From JAWPMT01 sp965601475 (lineage in GTDB: Bacteria > Bacteroidota > Bacteroidia > Cytophagales > Cyclobacteriaceae), in assembly GCA_965601475.1 (NCBI GenBank), contig OZ271832.1, forward strand, positions 1,798,001 to 1,862,000: DNA of 64,000 bases, read 5' to 3'. The notes under the pieces were generated by a model that worked only from the letters and a program-made list of their open reading frames with translations, was not told where the DNA came from and did no database searches. Each line of letters opens with the position of its first letter. Position 1 is the stretch's first letter. Shown one piece after another: positions 17,148 through 26,901 of this stretch. The position numbers were made by a program, and so were the translations under genes.

Positions 17148-19367
17148 TCAAATGCCGTCAATAATGGCGTTCAGCGTGGCGCTAGGCCTCATGGCCTGCG
17201 ATGCCAATGCATCGTCGGGCTGATAATACCCCCCTATCTCCTGGGGTGCACCTTGAGCTTCCAACAACTCGGCGTCGATCTTGTCCGTGTTATCCACCAG
17301 GGCCTTGGCAATGGTTTCAAATTTTCCTTTCAAATCCGCATCTGCCGTCTGCTCCGCAAGCGCCTCAGCCCAATATCGGCACAGGTAGAAATGACTGCCA
17401 CGATTATCAATCTTACCCAGTTTCCGGGCCGGAGATTTGTTTTCTTCCAGAAACTTGCCAGTGGCTTTGTCAAGCGCATCCGCAAGGACCTTCGCTCGGG
17501 GGTTGTTGTAGGTATTGGCCAAATGCTCCAATGATACGGCCAGGGCCAAAAATTCACCGAGCGAATCCCACCGCAAATAGCCCTCGGCCACAAACTGCTG
17601 AACATGTTTTGGCGCGGAGCCTCCAGCACCGGTTTCGAAAAGGCCTCCACCATTCATAAGCGGTACTATGGACAGCATTTTGGCACTTGTCCCCACCTCA
17701 AGTATCGGAAACAAGTCCGTCAGATAGTCACGGAGCACATTGCCGGTGACAGAGATCGTGTCCTGGCCCTGCACAATTCGATCCAATGAGTAGCGCGTTG
17801 CTTCAACCGGCGCCAATATCTTGATCTCAAGCCCTGAGGTGTCATGATCTTGCAAGTACTTCTCTGCTTTTTTAATCAGCTGCGCGTCATGTGCTCGATT
17901 TTTATCCAGCCAAAAAACTGCAGGAGAACCCGTAGCTCGCGCCCGGCCTACCGCCAATTTTACCCAATCCTGAATGGGGGCATCTTTCACCTGGCACATT
18001 CTGAAAATGTCCCCTGCCTCGACCTGTTGCTCCAGTAGCACTTCGCCGGCTGCATTAACCACCTCTACCTTGCCTGCATTCGCCACTTGAAAGGTCTTGT
18101 CATGGGAGCCATATTCCTCAGCCTTTTGTGCCATCAACCCAACATTTGGAACACTGCCCATGGTCGCCGGATCCAAAGCACCATTCTTTTTGCAGAATTC
18201 AATTACTTCCTGGTATACACCGGCGTAGCTCCGATCAGGGATTACGGCTTTGGTATCTTGCTGATTGCCGTCTTTGTTCCACATCTGACCAGAGGTCCTG
18301 ATCATGGCAGGCATAGAGGCATCAATAATGACATCGGAGGGAACATGCAAATTGGTGATCCCCTTGTCGGAATTGACCATGGCGATATCTGGCTTCGAAT
18401 CGTAGAGGTCTTGAATACCGGTCTTGACCTCCTCTTCTTTGGAATGACCGGCAATCTTCGCATACACATCTCCCAATCCATTATTGGGATTCACACCGAG
18501 TTCCTCAAAGAGATCGACGTACTTGTCGAAAATTTCTTGATAGAAGACCGAAACTGCCGCCCCGAAAATAATGGGATCAGACACCTTCATCATAGTCGCC
18601 TTCATATGGAGCGAAAACAGCACCTCCTGTGATTTCGCCTCCTGCACCTGATCCGCCAAAAAAGCCTTTAGGTTCCCCATATTCATCACGGCACAATCGA
18701 TCACTTCTCCCTCCTGCAAGGCAATGCCTTCTTTCAGTGTGGTCTTTTGCCCATTACTGTCCGAGAAGACAATAGCTGCAGTCGATGCTGCTTCCAGGGT
18801 TGTTGATTTCTCACTACCATAGAAATCCCCGCCAGTCATACTTGCCACGTGAGTCTTGGAATCAGATTTCCACTCTCCCATGCTATGCGGGTGTTTTTTA
18901 GCATAGTCCTTCACCGCCTTGGGTGCTCTGCGATCGGAATTACCCTCACGAAGTACAGGATTCACCGCACTTCCCTTTACTGAATCATATTTCGCCTTGA
19001 TGGCCTTTTCCTCATCTGTGCCTGGGTCGGTTGGATAGTCAGGCAGTGCATAGCCCTTGTCCTGCAGTTCTTTGATGGTGCCCTGTAATTGAGGAATCGA
19101 AGCACTAATATTCGGCAGCTTGATGATATTGGCTTCCGGAGTTTTGGCTAGCTGACCCAGTTCTGCAAGGTGATCGGGAATCTGCTGCTCTGGCTTCAGG
19201 AACTCGGGAAATTGCGATAAGACTCGCCCAGCGAGAGATATATCTCTTGTTTCTACCATCACTCCGGCCGATTTGCTAAAAGCCTGCACAACCGGCAGAA
19301 ATGAATAGGTGGCCAAAGCCGGAGCCTCATCGGTCTTGGTATAAAGGATTTTCGGATTTCCTGACAT
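17148..19367 (-). CDS. icd: Isocitrate dehydrogenase (NADP+), monomeric type
   Basis: The 739-residue length and the sequence throughout (for example the opening KILYTKTDEAPALATYSFLPVV, the VSDPIIFGAAVSVFY segment, and NGGGLFETGAGGSAPKH) identify the large monomeric IDH family, not the roughly 420-residue homodimeric form. It catalyses oxidative decarboxylation of isocitrate to 2-oxoglutarate with NADPH production in the TCA cycle. It lies 31 bp after panB in the same direction. No second icd is in the window. Confidence 0.96.
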   Translation of the reverse strand: MSGNPKILYTKTDEAPALATYSFLPVVQAFSKSAGVMVETRDISLAGRVLSQFPEFLKPEQQIPDHLAELGQLAKTPEANIIKLPNISASIPQLQGTIKELQDKGYALPDYPTDPGTDEEKAIKAKYDSVKGSAVNPVLREGNSDRRAPKAVKDYAKKHPHSMGEWKSDSKTHVASMTGGDFYGSEKSTTLEAASTAAIVFSDSNGQKTTLKEGIALQEGEVIDCAVMNMGNLKAFLADQVQEAKSQEVLFSLHMKATMMKVSDPIIFGAAVSVFYQEIFDKYVDLFEELGVNPNNGLGDVYAKIAGHSKEEEVKTGIQDLYDSKPDIAMVNSDKGITNLHVPSDVIIDASMPAMIRTSGQMWNKDGNQQDTKAVIPDRSYAGVYQEVIEFCKKNGALDPATMGSVPNVGLMAQKAEEYGSHDKTFQVANAGKVEVVNAAGEVLLEQQVEAGDIFRMCQVKDAPIQDWVKLAVGRARATGSPAVFWLDKNRAHDAQLIKKAEKYLQDHDTSGLEIKILAPVEATRYSLDRIVQGQDTISVTGNVLRDYLTDLFPILEVGTSAKMLSIVPLMNGGGLFETGAGGSAPKHVQQFVAEGYLRWDSLGEFLALAVSLEHLANTYNNPRAKVLADALDKATGKFLEENKSPARKLGKIDNRGSHFYLCRYWAEALAEQTADADLKGKFETIAKALVDNTDKIDAELLEAQGAPQEIGGYYQPDDALASQAMRPSATLNAIIDGI

Positions 19368-19398
19368 CTTTTATTTCTGTATTATCTGTTTTCTATAG

Positions 19399-20217
19399 TC
19401 AATAGCTTTCTTTCTCGCTTGGAAATTGTTGTGCCTTCACATCCTTGACGTAAGCGCCAACGGCGTCATTGATGGTCTGATTAAGATCAGCGTACATCCG
19501 AAGGAATCGTGGCTGGAAATCTTGCGTGATCCCCAACATATCATGCATGACCAAAACCTGTCCATCAACGTGCGGTCCGGCCCCAATTCCAATCAAGGGT
19601 ATTTCAATTTCTTCAGCAACTCGTTTTCCCAGAGCAGCGGGTATTTTCTCCAGGACGATCGAGAAACAGCCGATATCACGTAAGAGTTTCGCATCAGCGA
19701 CCAACTTCTCTGCTTCCTCCTCTTCTTTGGCTCTTACCGTATAGGTGCCGAATTTATATATCGATTGAGGGGTCAACCCAAGATGACCCATCACGGGTAT
19801 TCCAGCAGTCAATACGCGCTCTATACTCTCTTTCACCTCGATACCCCCTTCCATCTTCACAGCATGAGCGCCCGATTCTTTCATGATGCGGATGCTCGAT
19901 CGCAACGCTTCCGAAGAGTTCCCCTGGTAACTGCCAAAGGGCACATCGACAACTACGAGCGCCCTATCCACGGCCTTGACCACTGCCGTGGCATGCCAAA
20001 TCATGTGATCAAGCGTAATGGGAAGTGTCGTTTCATTGCCAGCCATAACGTTGGAGGCTGAATCTCCCACCAGGAGCACATCTACCCCAGCACCATCGAG
20101 GATCTTGGCCATGGAATAGTCATAGGCCGTTAGCATGGCGATCTTCTCTCGCTGCTCCTTCATCTCTCGCAGCCTTTGGGTGGTAATCTTCTTGAAACTC
20201 TTCTTTGCTACACTCAT
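19399..20217 (-). CDS. panB: 3-methyl-2-oxobutanoate hydroxymethyltransferase
   Basis: This is the first committed enzyme of pantothenate synthesis, making ketopantoate from 2-oxoisovalerate and methylene-tetrahydrofolate. The protein is about 272 residues from MSVAKKSFKKITTQRL. Family motifs are MLTAYDYSMAKILDGAGVDVLLVGDS, the GHMIWH-like LPITLDHMIWH segment, HAVKMEGG, and PVMGHLGLTPQS. The longer frame upstream is hydrophobic and lies in the divergent promoter region, so it was rejected. Other pan genes are not in the window. Confidence 0.95.
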   Translation of the reverse strand: MSVAKKSFKKITTQRLREMKEQREKIAMLTAYDYSMAKILDGAGVDVLLVGDSASNVMAGNETTLPITLDHMIWHATAVVKAVDRALVVVDVPFGSYQGNSSEALRSSIRIMKESGAHAVKMEGGIEVKESIERVLTAGIPVMGHLGLTPQSIYKFGTYTVRAKEEEEAEKLVADAKLLRDIGCFSIVLEKIPAALGKRVAEEIEIPLIGIGAGPHVDGQVLVMHDMLGITQDFQPRFLRMYADLNQTINDAVGAYVKDVKAQQFPSEKESY

Positions 20218-20372
20218 GCTTTCAAAAATGATGGTGAAAATAATAAAAGGCGAGATCACCATGAAGCTGATGAATCTCCCAACCACGAGATACGCTGTCC
20301 TGCTAAAACGCAAACATCATTACCTTCGTCGCACAGGCAAAAGTCCCAAAACCTTGGTAATTTCCAACTGAT

Positions 20373-21965
20373 ATGAAACATGTTATAAGCTTTTTTCTCG
20401 TCGCCCTAACGACAACCATCCTGCATGGTCAATCTGGTGTGACTCCAGCACCGGATCGAACGGAAGGTGAGGGCCCTTTTGAGCAAATGATCATCAGGGG
20501 GGTAACCCTAATCAACGGGAATGGCGCGCCTCCCCAGGGACCGGTGGATATCGTTGTTGCCAACAACAGGATCAAGGAGATTCAAGTGGTTGGGTACCCG
20601 GGGGTGCCCATTGACGAAGAGAAGAGGCCCAAGCTGGAGGCAGGAGGAAAGGAAATTGACGCAAATGGGATGTATTTACTCCCAGGCTTCGTGGACATGC
20701 ATGGCCACATAGGAGGTTCCAGCCAGGGAACGCCTGCAGAATACGTATTCAAACTATGGCTTGCTCATGGTGTGACTACCGTGAGAGAGCCTGGTAGTTT
20801 CAACGGCCGGGAATGGACGCTCGACCACAAGCGCAAGAGTGCAAAAAATGAAATCACCGCCCCAAGAATTATCGCGTACACTGGCTTTGGAATGGGATCT
20901 GAAGGAATCTCAACCGCAGATGAGGCGAGAAAGTGGGTAAGGGAGAATGCAGCTACAGGGGCTGATGGTATCAAATTCTTCGGGTCTCGTCCCGAGATTA
21001 TGAAGGCGGCCCTTCAAGAAAACAAGGACCTGGGTTTGGGTTCGGCCTGCCATCATGCGCAGCTCAATGTGGGTTGGTGGAATGTGATGAATTCAGCAGA
21101 AGCAGGGCTGACCACTATGGAACACTGGTATGGATTACCTGAGGCGATGTTTACTGACAAGGTTATACAGGATTACCCACTGGATTACAATTATCAAAAT
21201 GAGCAAGATCGTTTTGGTGAGGCCGGTAGACTTTGGAAGCAGGCGGCACCTCCGCATTCAGAAAAGTGGAATGAAGTGATGAATAGATTGATTGCATTGG
21301 ACTTCACGCTCGACCCCACCTTCAACATCTATGAAGCTAGCAGAGACCTGATGAGGTCCATGAATGCGGACTGGCATCGTGATTACACGCTCCCATCACT
21401 ATGGAAATTTTATGAGCCGAGTAAAATATCACACGGCAGCTATTGGCATGACTGGGGCACAGAACAAGAGGTGGCCTGGAGGGAAAACTACAGACTTTGG
21501 ATGACCTTTGTCAATGAGTACAAAAACCGTGGCGGCCGGGTCACGACTGGGTCCGATTCCGGATTCATTTATCAACTCTACGGCTTTGCTTACGTAAGAG
21601 AACTGGAGCTCTTGAGGGAAGCGGGGTTTCATCCTTTGGAGGTCATTCGCTCTGCCACGCTGATGGGTGCGGAAGCATTGGGTATGGAAGACGAAATTGG
21701 CACAGTTGAGGTAGGGAAATTGGCAGATTTTGTCATCGTGGACCAAAACCCTATCCAAAACCTGAAAGTTCTTTATGGTACCGGGGCCATTACGCTGACA
21801 GCGCAAAATGAAATAAAAAGATTGGGTGGTGTGAAATACACCATCAAAGATGGAATTATTTTTGATGCAAAGTCATTGCTTAAAGATGTAAGGGATATGG
21901 TCGTTGAGGCCAAGGAAATAGACGGTGACATCAAATATCCCGGGTATCCTAATTGGGAAGACTAA
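20373..21965 (+). CDS. Secreted amidohydrolase family protein
   Basis: The 530-residue protein has a signal peptide (VISFFLVALTTTILHGQS). It shows the imidazolonepropionase/prolidase-like amidohydrolase layout: an N-terminal beta-sandwich (IIRGVTLINGNGAPPQGPVDIVVANNRI), metal-binding HGH in GFVDMHGHIGG, further histidines in SACHHAQ and TTMEHW, the late aspartate in TTGSDSGF, and the closing GTVEVGKLADFVIVD. It is a periplasmic metal-dependent hydrolase. The substrate is unknown, possibly a dipeptide or cyclic amide. It is followed 24 bp later by a TPR lipoprotein, so the two are probably co-transcribed. Confidence 0.88.
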   Translation: MKHVISFFLVALTTTILHGQSGVTPAPDRTEGEGPFEQMIIRGVTLINGNGAPPQGPVDIVVANNRIKEIQVVGYPGVPIDEEKRPKLEAGGKEIDANGMYLLPGFVDMHGHIGGSSQGTPAEYVFKLWLAHGVTTVREPGSFNGREWTLDHKRKSAKNEITAPRIIAYTGFGMGSEGISTADEARKWVRENAATGADGIKFFGSRPEIMKAALQENKDLGLGSACHHAQLNVGWWNVMNSAEAGLTTMEHWYGLPEAMFTDKVIQDYPLDYNYQNEQDRFGEAGRLWKQAAPPHSEKWNEVMNRLIALDFTLDPTFNIYEASRDLMRSMNADWHRDYTLPSLWKFYEPSKISHGSYWHDWGTEQEVAWRENYRLWMTFVNEYKNRGGRVTTGSDSGFIYQLYGFAYVRELELLREAGFHPLEVIRSATLMGAEALGMEDEIGTVEVGKLADFVIVDQNPIQNLKVLYGTGAITLTAQNEIKRLGGVKYTIKDGIIFDAKSLLKDVRDMVVEAKEIDGDIKYPGYPNWED

Positions 21966-21989
21966 ACAAAAAACTGCTAAAGAGAAACC

Positions 21990-22994
21990 ATGTACCGCCT
22001 TGTGATAACATTTGTGGCTCTGTTGTGGCTGAATAGCTGCATTCAAACCGAGAGCAGTGACGGAAGGCGCCCCGACCCCCCAAGCCAAAGTGTGGAAGTT
22101 GCTGACACCACGACCAACGCGAAAGAGATGGCCAGGATTCTATCCATCACTGGCGACCCATTCCCTCCCAAGGCTTTTGAAGGTAATCAATTGGCCACCA
22201 GGCAAAGGCAGTTGGAAGCGGCCAGGAAACAATATGAAAACGCCACCGACAGTCTGGAAAGTATCGTTTGGTACGGCAGACGGCTGGGTTATCTTGGTAA
22301 ATATCAGGAAGCTATAGCCATCTACTCAGAAGGCCTGAGGCTGTTCCCGGATTCCTACAAACTGCTACGCCACAGAGGGGAAGCATTGATTACAACCCGG
22401 CAATTTGACCTGGCGATGAAAGACCTGGAGAGCGCAGCATTTTTCGCCCGGAATGCCCCCAATGAAATAGAGCCCGATGGATTACCCAACAGATTGAATA
22501 AGCCTCTTACCAATGTCAAGTTCAATATTTGGTATCATCTGGGACTTGCCTACTACCTGAAAGGAAATTTTGATCAGGCCATTTCCGCCTATCAAAAATG
22601 CCTCGAGGTCAGCGACAACAACGACCTGCTGGTCGCTACGAGCACCTGGCTGTACCGTACCTACATAAAAATCGGGAATACAGAAGAAGCCCTGGCTGTG
22701 TTGGAGCCTATCAGTTCCAACATGAGGCTCATCGAAAATCGACCTTACCTCAACATTCTGATGCTCTTCAAGAACCAACTTACTCCGGAGAGAATCTATC
22801 AACTTGCCATAAGGCGCGATGACAGCCTAGACCCAACAGTAGGCTATGGCTTGGGCAACTGGTACGTGCTACAAGGACAGGTAGAAACGGCTGCTGAAAC
22901 CTTTGATAAAGTCCTTGCCAGCGATAGTTGGGATAGTTTCGGTTACATCGCCTCTGAAGTAGAACGATTTAATCTGGCCAGTGCGCCTTTATAG
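21990..22994 (+). CDS. TPR-repeat lipoprotein
   Basis: The 334-residue protein starts with a lipoprotein signal ending in LNSC (Cys near residue 16). TPR units follow, including YLGKYQEAIAIYSEGLRLFPDS, FDLAMKDLESAAFFA and YYLKGNFDQAISAYQKCLEV. It is probably anchored in the periplasm or outer membrane. Its position right after the secreted amidohydrolase suggests a linked role, but nothing in the sequence names a partner. Its 3' end overlaps that of the convergent phosphodiesterase gene by 6 bp. Confidence 0.82.
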   Translation: MYRLVITFVALLWLNSCIQTESSDGRRPDPPSQSVEVADTTTNAKEMARILSITGDPFPPKAFEGNQLATRQRQLEAARKQYENATDSLESIVWYGRRLGYLGKYQEAIAIYSEGLRLFPDSYKLLRHRGEALITTRQFDLAMKDLESAAFFARNAPNEIEPDGLPNRLNKPLTNVKFNIWYHLGLAYYLKGNFDQAISAYQKCLEVSDNNDLLVATSTWLYRTYIKIGNTEEALAVLEPISSNMRLIENRPYLNILMLFKNQLTPERIYQLAIRRDDSLDPTVGYGLGNWYVLQGQVETAAETFDKVLASDSWDSFGYIASEVERFNLASAPL

Positions 22995-23888
22995 CAGTTC
23001 GATATCTTTTCTCAATTCGATGAGTCTTGCAGGGTAGTCTGTGATTATTCCGTCTACTCCCATATTCAGACACTTGATCATGTCCTCACGCTCATTCACG
23101 GGATAGGCGTAGACCTCGTAGCCTCTGGCATGCATGCGAAATACCCTCCGTGGCGATAGCGTTTCATAATGGGGGTTAAGCGCATCAAGCTTTATCTCCT
23201 TTTTAGATCTGCCAAGATGAACGCGAGATTCCACATAGAAAGCCACCAGGGGAGCGCTGTCTTCGCCAATAAGCAATTTCTTAGTTTTTACCCTGTCATC
23301 GTAGTCGTGGGCTTCCTGCAAATAAATGTCTTCATAAGATTGAAGTGTGCACCACTCAAAACCGTTTCTTTCCTGGCGAATAACATCAATCAATTTCTGG
23401 GAAAAATCATGGTAATGAGGATGATCCATATGCTTGATCTCAATCAGTACTTTGCACTGACCGTCAATCAAATCCAAGACCTCCTTCAAGGTTGGCACAG
23501 TTTCTTCGGCATAAGAAGGATCAAACCAGGACCCTGCATCCAATTGCTTGATTTCCTCCAATGTGTAGTCATGGACATCCCCGCTGCCGTTAGTGGTTCT
23601 GTCCAATGTCTGATCATGAAACACGATGATCTCTTCGTCTTTGGTATGCCGTACGTCCAGTTCAATCATGTCCACGCCCAGGTCCAGGGCCTTCTGGAAA
23701 GCAACCAATGTATTCTCCGGGGCCACTCCGGATGCACCTTTATGAGCAATGACCTCGAATTCCTTGCCTTTCAGATCTTTTATACTCGTACTGGCAAAAA
23801 GGCTCTGGTAGATGACCGGCTCAAACAGGGAGAGGCTAATGAAAATCAACATTATCGGCGATGAATAAAGCAAAAATTTCCTAGTCAT
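22989..23888 (-). CDS. Glycerophosphodiester phosphodiesterase, secreted
   Basis: The 299-residue protein has an N-terminal hydrophobic export segment followed by the GDPD barrel. Catalytic features are visible: IAHKGASGVAPENT (first His), MIELDVRHTKDEEIIVFHDQTLDRTTNG (acidic metal ligands and second His), VLIEIKH, and the end GVDGIITDYPARL. It would hydrolyse glycerophosphodiesters to sn-glycerol-3-phosphate and an alcohol in the periplasm. It lies 48 bp downstream of aspS on the same strand. Confidence 0.92.
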   Translation of the reverse strand: MTRKFLLYSSPIMLIFISLSLFEPVIYQSLFASTSIKDLKGKEFEVIAHKGASGVAPENTLVAFQKALDLGVDMIELDVRHTKDEEIIVFHDQTLDRTTNGSGDVHDYTLEEIKQLDAGSWFDPSYAEETVPTLKEVLDLIDGQCKVLIEIKHMDHPHYHDFSQKLIDVIRQERNGFEWCTLQSYEDIYLQEAHDYDDRVKTKKLLIGEDSAPLVAFYVESRVHLGRSKKEIKLDALNPHYETLSPRRVFRMHARGYEVYAYPVNEREDMIKCLNMGVDGIITDYPARLIELRKDIELL

Positions 23889-23936
23889 AACTCCAGAGTT
23901 GTCTCATGTAAAGTTAGTGAAAACACTAGAATAGTA

Positions 23937-25691
23937 CTATTCCACGATGGTGGATGCAATGTTCAACTCCTCCAACTGGTCATTAGCAATGGCCGATGGC
24001 GAATCAATCATCAGATCTCGGCCCGAGTTGTTTTTGGGGAAGGCAATAAAGTCCCGAATGCTATCCTGGCCGCCAAAGAGTGCACAAAGTCGATCAAACC
24101 CAAAGGCTATCCCCCCGTGCGGAGGCGCCCCATACTCAAAGGCACCCAATAGGAATCCAAACTGTGATTGAGCCTCTTCCTTAGTAAAGCCAAGCACCTC
24201 AAACATTCGGCTCTGCAAGTCCCTGTCATGAATCCTAATAGATCCACCACCCACTTCGACTCCGTTAATCACCATGTCATAAGCATTGGCATTGACATTC
24301 GCAGGGTCGCTCTCCAGTTTGTCCAGGTCAGCGGGGCTTGGGGAAGTAAAAGGGTGGTGCATGGCATGGTAGCGCTTCGTCTCATCATCCCATTCCAATA
24401 GTGGGAAATCCACCACCCAGGCCGCAGCCACTTTATTCTTATCTCGGAGTCCTAGCCTTTCACCCATTTCCAGGCGCAATTCGGAGAGTTGCTTTCTGGT
24501 CTCATCCTGAGCTCCCGCCAAAATCAATATCAAATCACCAGGACTGGCATTGAAGGATTTGGCCCAGGTTTCGAGCTCGCTCTGATCAAAAAACTTGTCG
24601 ACTGATGATTTCAGCGTACCATCTTCCTGGCATTTCAGATATACCAGCCCCTTAGCTCCAATTTGAGGTTTGCGAACAAAATCTGTCAATGCATCCAGTT
24701 GCTTGCGTGTGTAGCTCGCACATCCGGGAGCATTTATGCCCACCACCAACTCTGCCTGCTCAAAAACCTGGAACCCTTTGCCTTTGACCAAATCATTCAA
24801 TTCTACGAATTGCATATCAAAGCGAAGGTCTGGCTTGTCGGATCCATAGAGCGCCATGGCATCCTGGTACTGCAATCGAGGCAATTTGGGCAAGTCGACG
24901 TCTTTTATTTCTTTGTAAAGGAAGCGCACAAGTCCTTCAAACACCTCAAGGACATCATCCCTATCGACAAAGGACATTTCACAATCAATCTGCGTAAACT
25001 CCGGCTGGCGATCGGCCCTTAAGTCTTCATCACGGAAGCACTTCACAATCTGAAAATACCTGTCAAAGCCTGAAACCATCAGTAATTGCTTGAATGTCTG
25101 TGGAGACTGAGGAAGTGCATAGAACTGTCCGGGGTTCATCCTGGAGGGTACCACGAAATCTCTGGCACCTTCTGGCGTGGATTTTATCAAATAGGGCGTT
25201 TCCACCTCGGTAAATAGGGCACTATCCAGGTATTCGCGGGTTTTCTGCATCAACCTATGCCGAAGCTCCAGGTTCTTTCTTACGGCATTTCTCCTGAGAT
25301 CAAGATATCGGTACTTCATTCGAAGATCTTCTCCCCCATCGGTATCATCCTTGATGAGAAAGGGAGGAACCTTGGACGCATTGAGAATTTCCATCTGCGT
25401 CACTTCGATTTCCACTTCCCCTGTAGGCATTTCCGGATTCTTGGAATACCGCTCAATCACCTTCCCTGTTGCCGAAAGCACAAATTCACGTCCGACACTA
25501 CGCGCGACATCCACGAGTGCGGCATCGGCTTTGCTCTCGTCAAACATGAGCTGCGTGATCCCGTACTTGTCTCTTAAATCAATCCAAATCAACCCGCCCT
25601 TGTCACGGACGAGTTGTACCCATCCACACAATGTAACATTCGCACCCTCGTTTGAAAGTCGGAGTTCTCCACAGGTATGTGTCCTCAGCAT
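23937..25691 (-). CDS. aspS: Aspartyl-tRNA synthetase
   Basis: The 584-residue class II synthetase has the bacterial layout: N-terminal OB-fold anticodon-binding domain (LRTHTCGELR...VTLCGWVQLVRDKGGLIWIDLRD), catalytic domain with motif 2 (CFRDEDLRADRQPEFTQID), an inserted GAD-type domain in the middle, and motif 3 (GAPPHGGIAFGFDRL). It charges tRNA-Asp. It cannot be told from sequence alone whether it also charges tRNA-Asn. A TAAATTTG element lies upstream. Confidence 0.96.
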   Translation of the reverse strand: MLRTHTCGELRLSNEGANVTLCGWVQLVRDKGGLIWIDLRDKYGITQLMFDESKADAALVDVARSVGREFVLSATGKVIERYSKNPEMPTGEVEIEVTQMEILNASKVPPFLIKDDTDGGEDLRMKYRYLDLRRNAVRKNLELRHRLMQKTREYLDSALFTEVETPYLIKSTPEGARDFVVPSRMNPGQFYALPQSPQTFKQLLMVSGFDRYFQIVKCFRDEDLRADRQPEFTQIDCEMSFVDRDDVLEVFEGLVRFLYKEIKDVDLPKLPRLQYQDAMALYGSDKPDLRFDMQFVELNDLVKGKGFQVFEQAELVVGINAPGCASYTRKQLDALTDFVRKPQIGAKGLVYLKCQEDGTLKSSVDKFFDQSELETWAKSFNASPGDLILILAGAQDETRKQLSELRLEMGERLGLRDKNKVAAAWVVDFPLLEWDDETKRYHAMHHPFTSPSPADLDKLESDPANVNANAYDMVINGVEVGGGSIRIHDRDLQSRMFEVLGFTKEEAQSQFGFLLGAFEYGAPPHGGIAFGFDRLCALFGGQDSIRDFIAFPKNNSGRDLMIDSPSAIANDQLEELNIASTIVE

Positions 25692-25719
25692 GTTTTCGAT
25701 AGCTTAAATTTTGAGCGGC

Positions 25720-25727
25720 CAAATTTA
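25720..25727 (-). promoter_or_regulatory. Candidate Bacteroidota -7 element upstream of aspS
   Basis: The minus strand reads TAAATTTG, matching the Bacteroidota -7 consensus TAnnTTTG, about 29 bases before the aspS ATG. I do not see a well-spaced -33 TTG, so support is weak. Confidence 0.35.
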
Positions 25728-25832
25728 GCAATACTAGCGCCACGTGCGCGATGTCTGGCAAAGAGAAAATTGTGGTTCGGTCGCAGTAGGTCTGTCGAAC
25801 GAGGGTAGTTTTACAATTCAAATGAACAAGCA

Positions 25833-26384
25833 ATGAAAAGTGTTCACTTCCTACTGCTCACGCTGGTCATATGCAGATTAGGAATATCACAGACGGAACT
25901 TGAGCGCCGGAAGGTAACGGATGATCTATCGATGAAAGTCCCTTCAAACTTTGTTTCCATGACCGATGAAGAGCGGAATCAACGATATGTCTCTTATCGC
26001 TCTCCAATTGCCATGTTTACCAATATAGAACGGACGGTAGACCTTGGAATCAACCTCACCAGCAGCAACTGGGAAGCAGATGACCTGACCATCCTGAAAG
26101 ATTTCTATAAGTCCAATCTGCAAAATCTCTACACCAAAGTCGATTTTGTGCAGGACACGATCACGACCATCGGTCAGCGCGATTTCATCGTGTTCGAATT
26201 TGAATCGAAGGTGTATGATGAAAATAGCTTTCGACAGCAAGTCATTTCGAAGTACACCTATATTCAGTACACGATATTCAACGATAAGGTCTTGTTGGTT
26301 CACTTCACGGCGCCCTTGCGGCTGAAATCGAAGTGGCAGGAAGCAACCCGCGAGATGATGCAAAGTATAAGGCTCAAAAACTGA
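25833..26384 (+). CDS. Secreted protein of unknown function
   Basis: The 183-residue protein has a signal peptide (FLLLTLVICRLGISQ). The mature part looks like a PsbP/DUF1795-type sandwich: an amphipathic opening (DLSMKVPSNFVSMTDEERNQRY), a central stretch describing residual time-like strands (TITTIGQRDFIVFEFESKV), and a final helix (WQEATREMMQSIRLKN). No catalytic motif is visible. Its stop overlaps the tadA start by one base (TGATG), so the two are translationally coupled. Confidence 0.75.
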   Translation: MKSVHFLLLTLVICRLGISQTELERRKVTDDLSMKVPSNFVSMTDEERNQRYVSYRSPIAMFTNIERTVDLGINLTSSNWEADDLTILKDFYKSNLQNLYTKVDFVQDTITTIGQRDFIVFEFESKVYDENSFRQQVISKYTYIQYTIFNDKVLLVHFTAPLRLKSKWQEATREMMQSIRLKN

Positions 26385-26839
26385 TGTTGACCGTACACAG
26401 TGACGAACACTACATGCAAATGGCATTGGTCGAAGCAGCAAAAGCCTTTGACAGCAACGAGATCCCCGTGGGTGCAGTGGTGGTTGCAGAAAATAGAATC
26501 ATTGCCAAAGCCCACAACCAGGTAGAACAGTTGCAGGATGTAACTGCACATGCCGAAATGATCGCACTTACAGCGGCTCAGAATTTCCTGGGGAGCAAAT
26601 ATCTTAACGACTGTAAACTACTGGTCACACTGGAACCTTGCACCATGTGTGCAGGAGCTCTCTATTGGTCGCAGATAGGGGAAATTGTCATCGGGGCCAG
26701 AGATGAAAAAAGAGGATTTAGTAGACTCGATCAACAGGTCCTGCATCCGAAAACGAGCGTTACATTCGGCATAAAGGAGCTAGAATGTGAGGCAATCATG
26801 AAGGATTTTTTCAAGAAAATGCGAGGGAACATTTTATAG
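26384..26839 (+). CDS. tadA: tRNA-specific adenosine deaminase
   Basis: The 151-residue protein starts at the ATG embedded in TGATG with the upstream gene. Zinc-site motifs are complete: His56-Ala-Glu58 and Pro85-Cys86-x-x-Cys89 in TLEPCTMCAGAL. It deaminates A34 to inosine in tRNA-Arg(ACG). The start upstream of this ATG would lie within the preceding gene and was rejected. Confidence 0.93.
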   Translation: MLTVHSDEHYMQMALVEAAKAFDSNEIPVGAVVVAENRIIAKAHNQVEQLQDVTAHAEMIALTAAQNFLGSKYLNDCKLLVTLEPCTMCAGALYWSQIGEIVIGARDEKRGFSRLDQQVLHPKTSVTFGIKELECEAIMKDFFKKMRGNIL

Positions 26840-26901
26840 AAAAGGTTGTTTTATAAGCACTAAATATTTACATCATAAATCACACGCAAGACCAAAAAAA
26901 T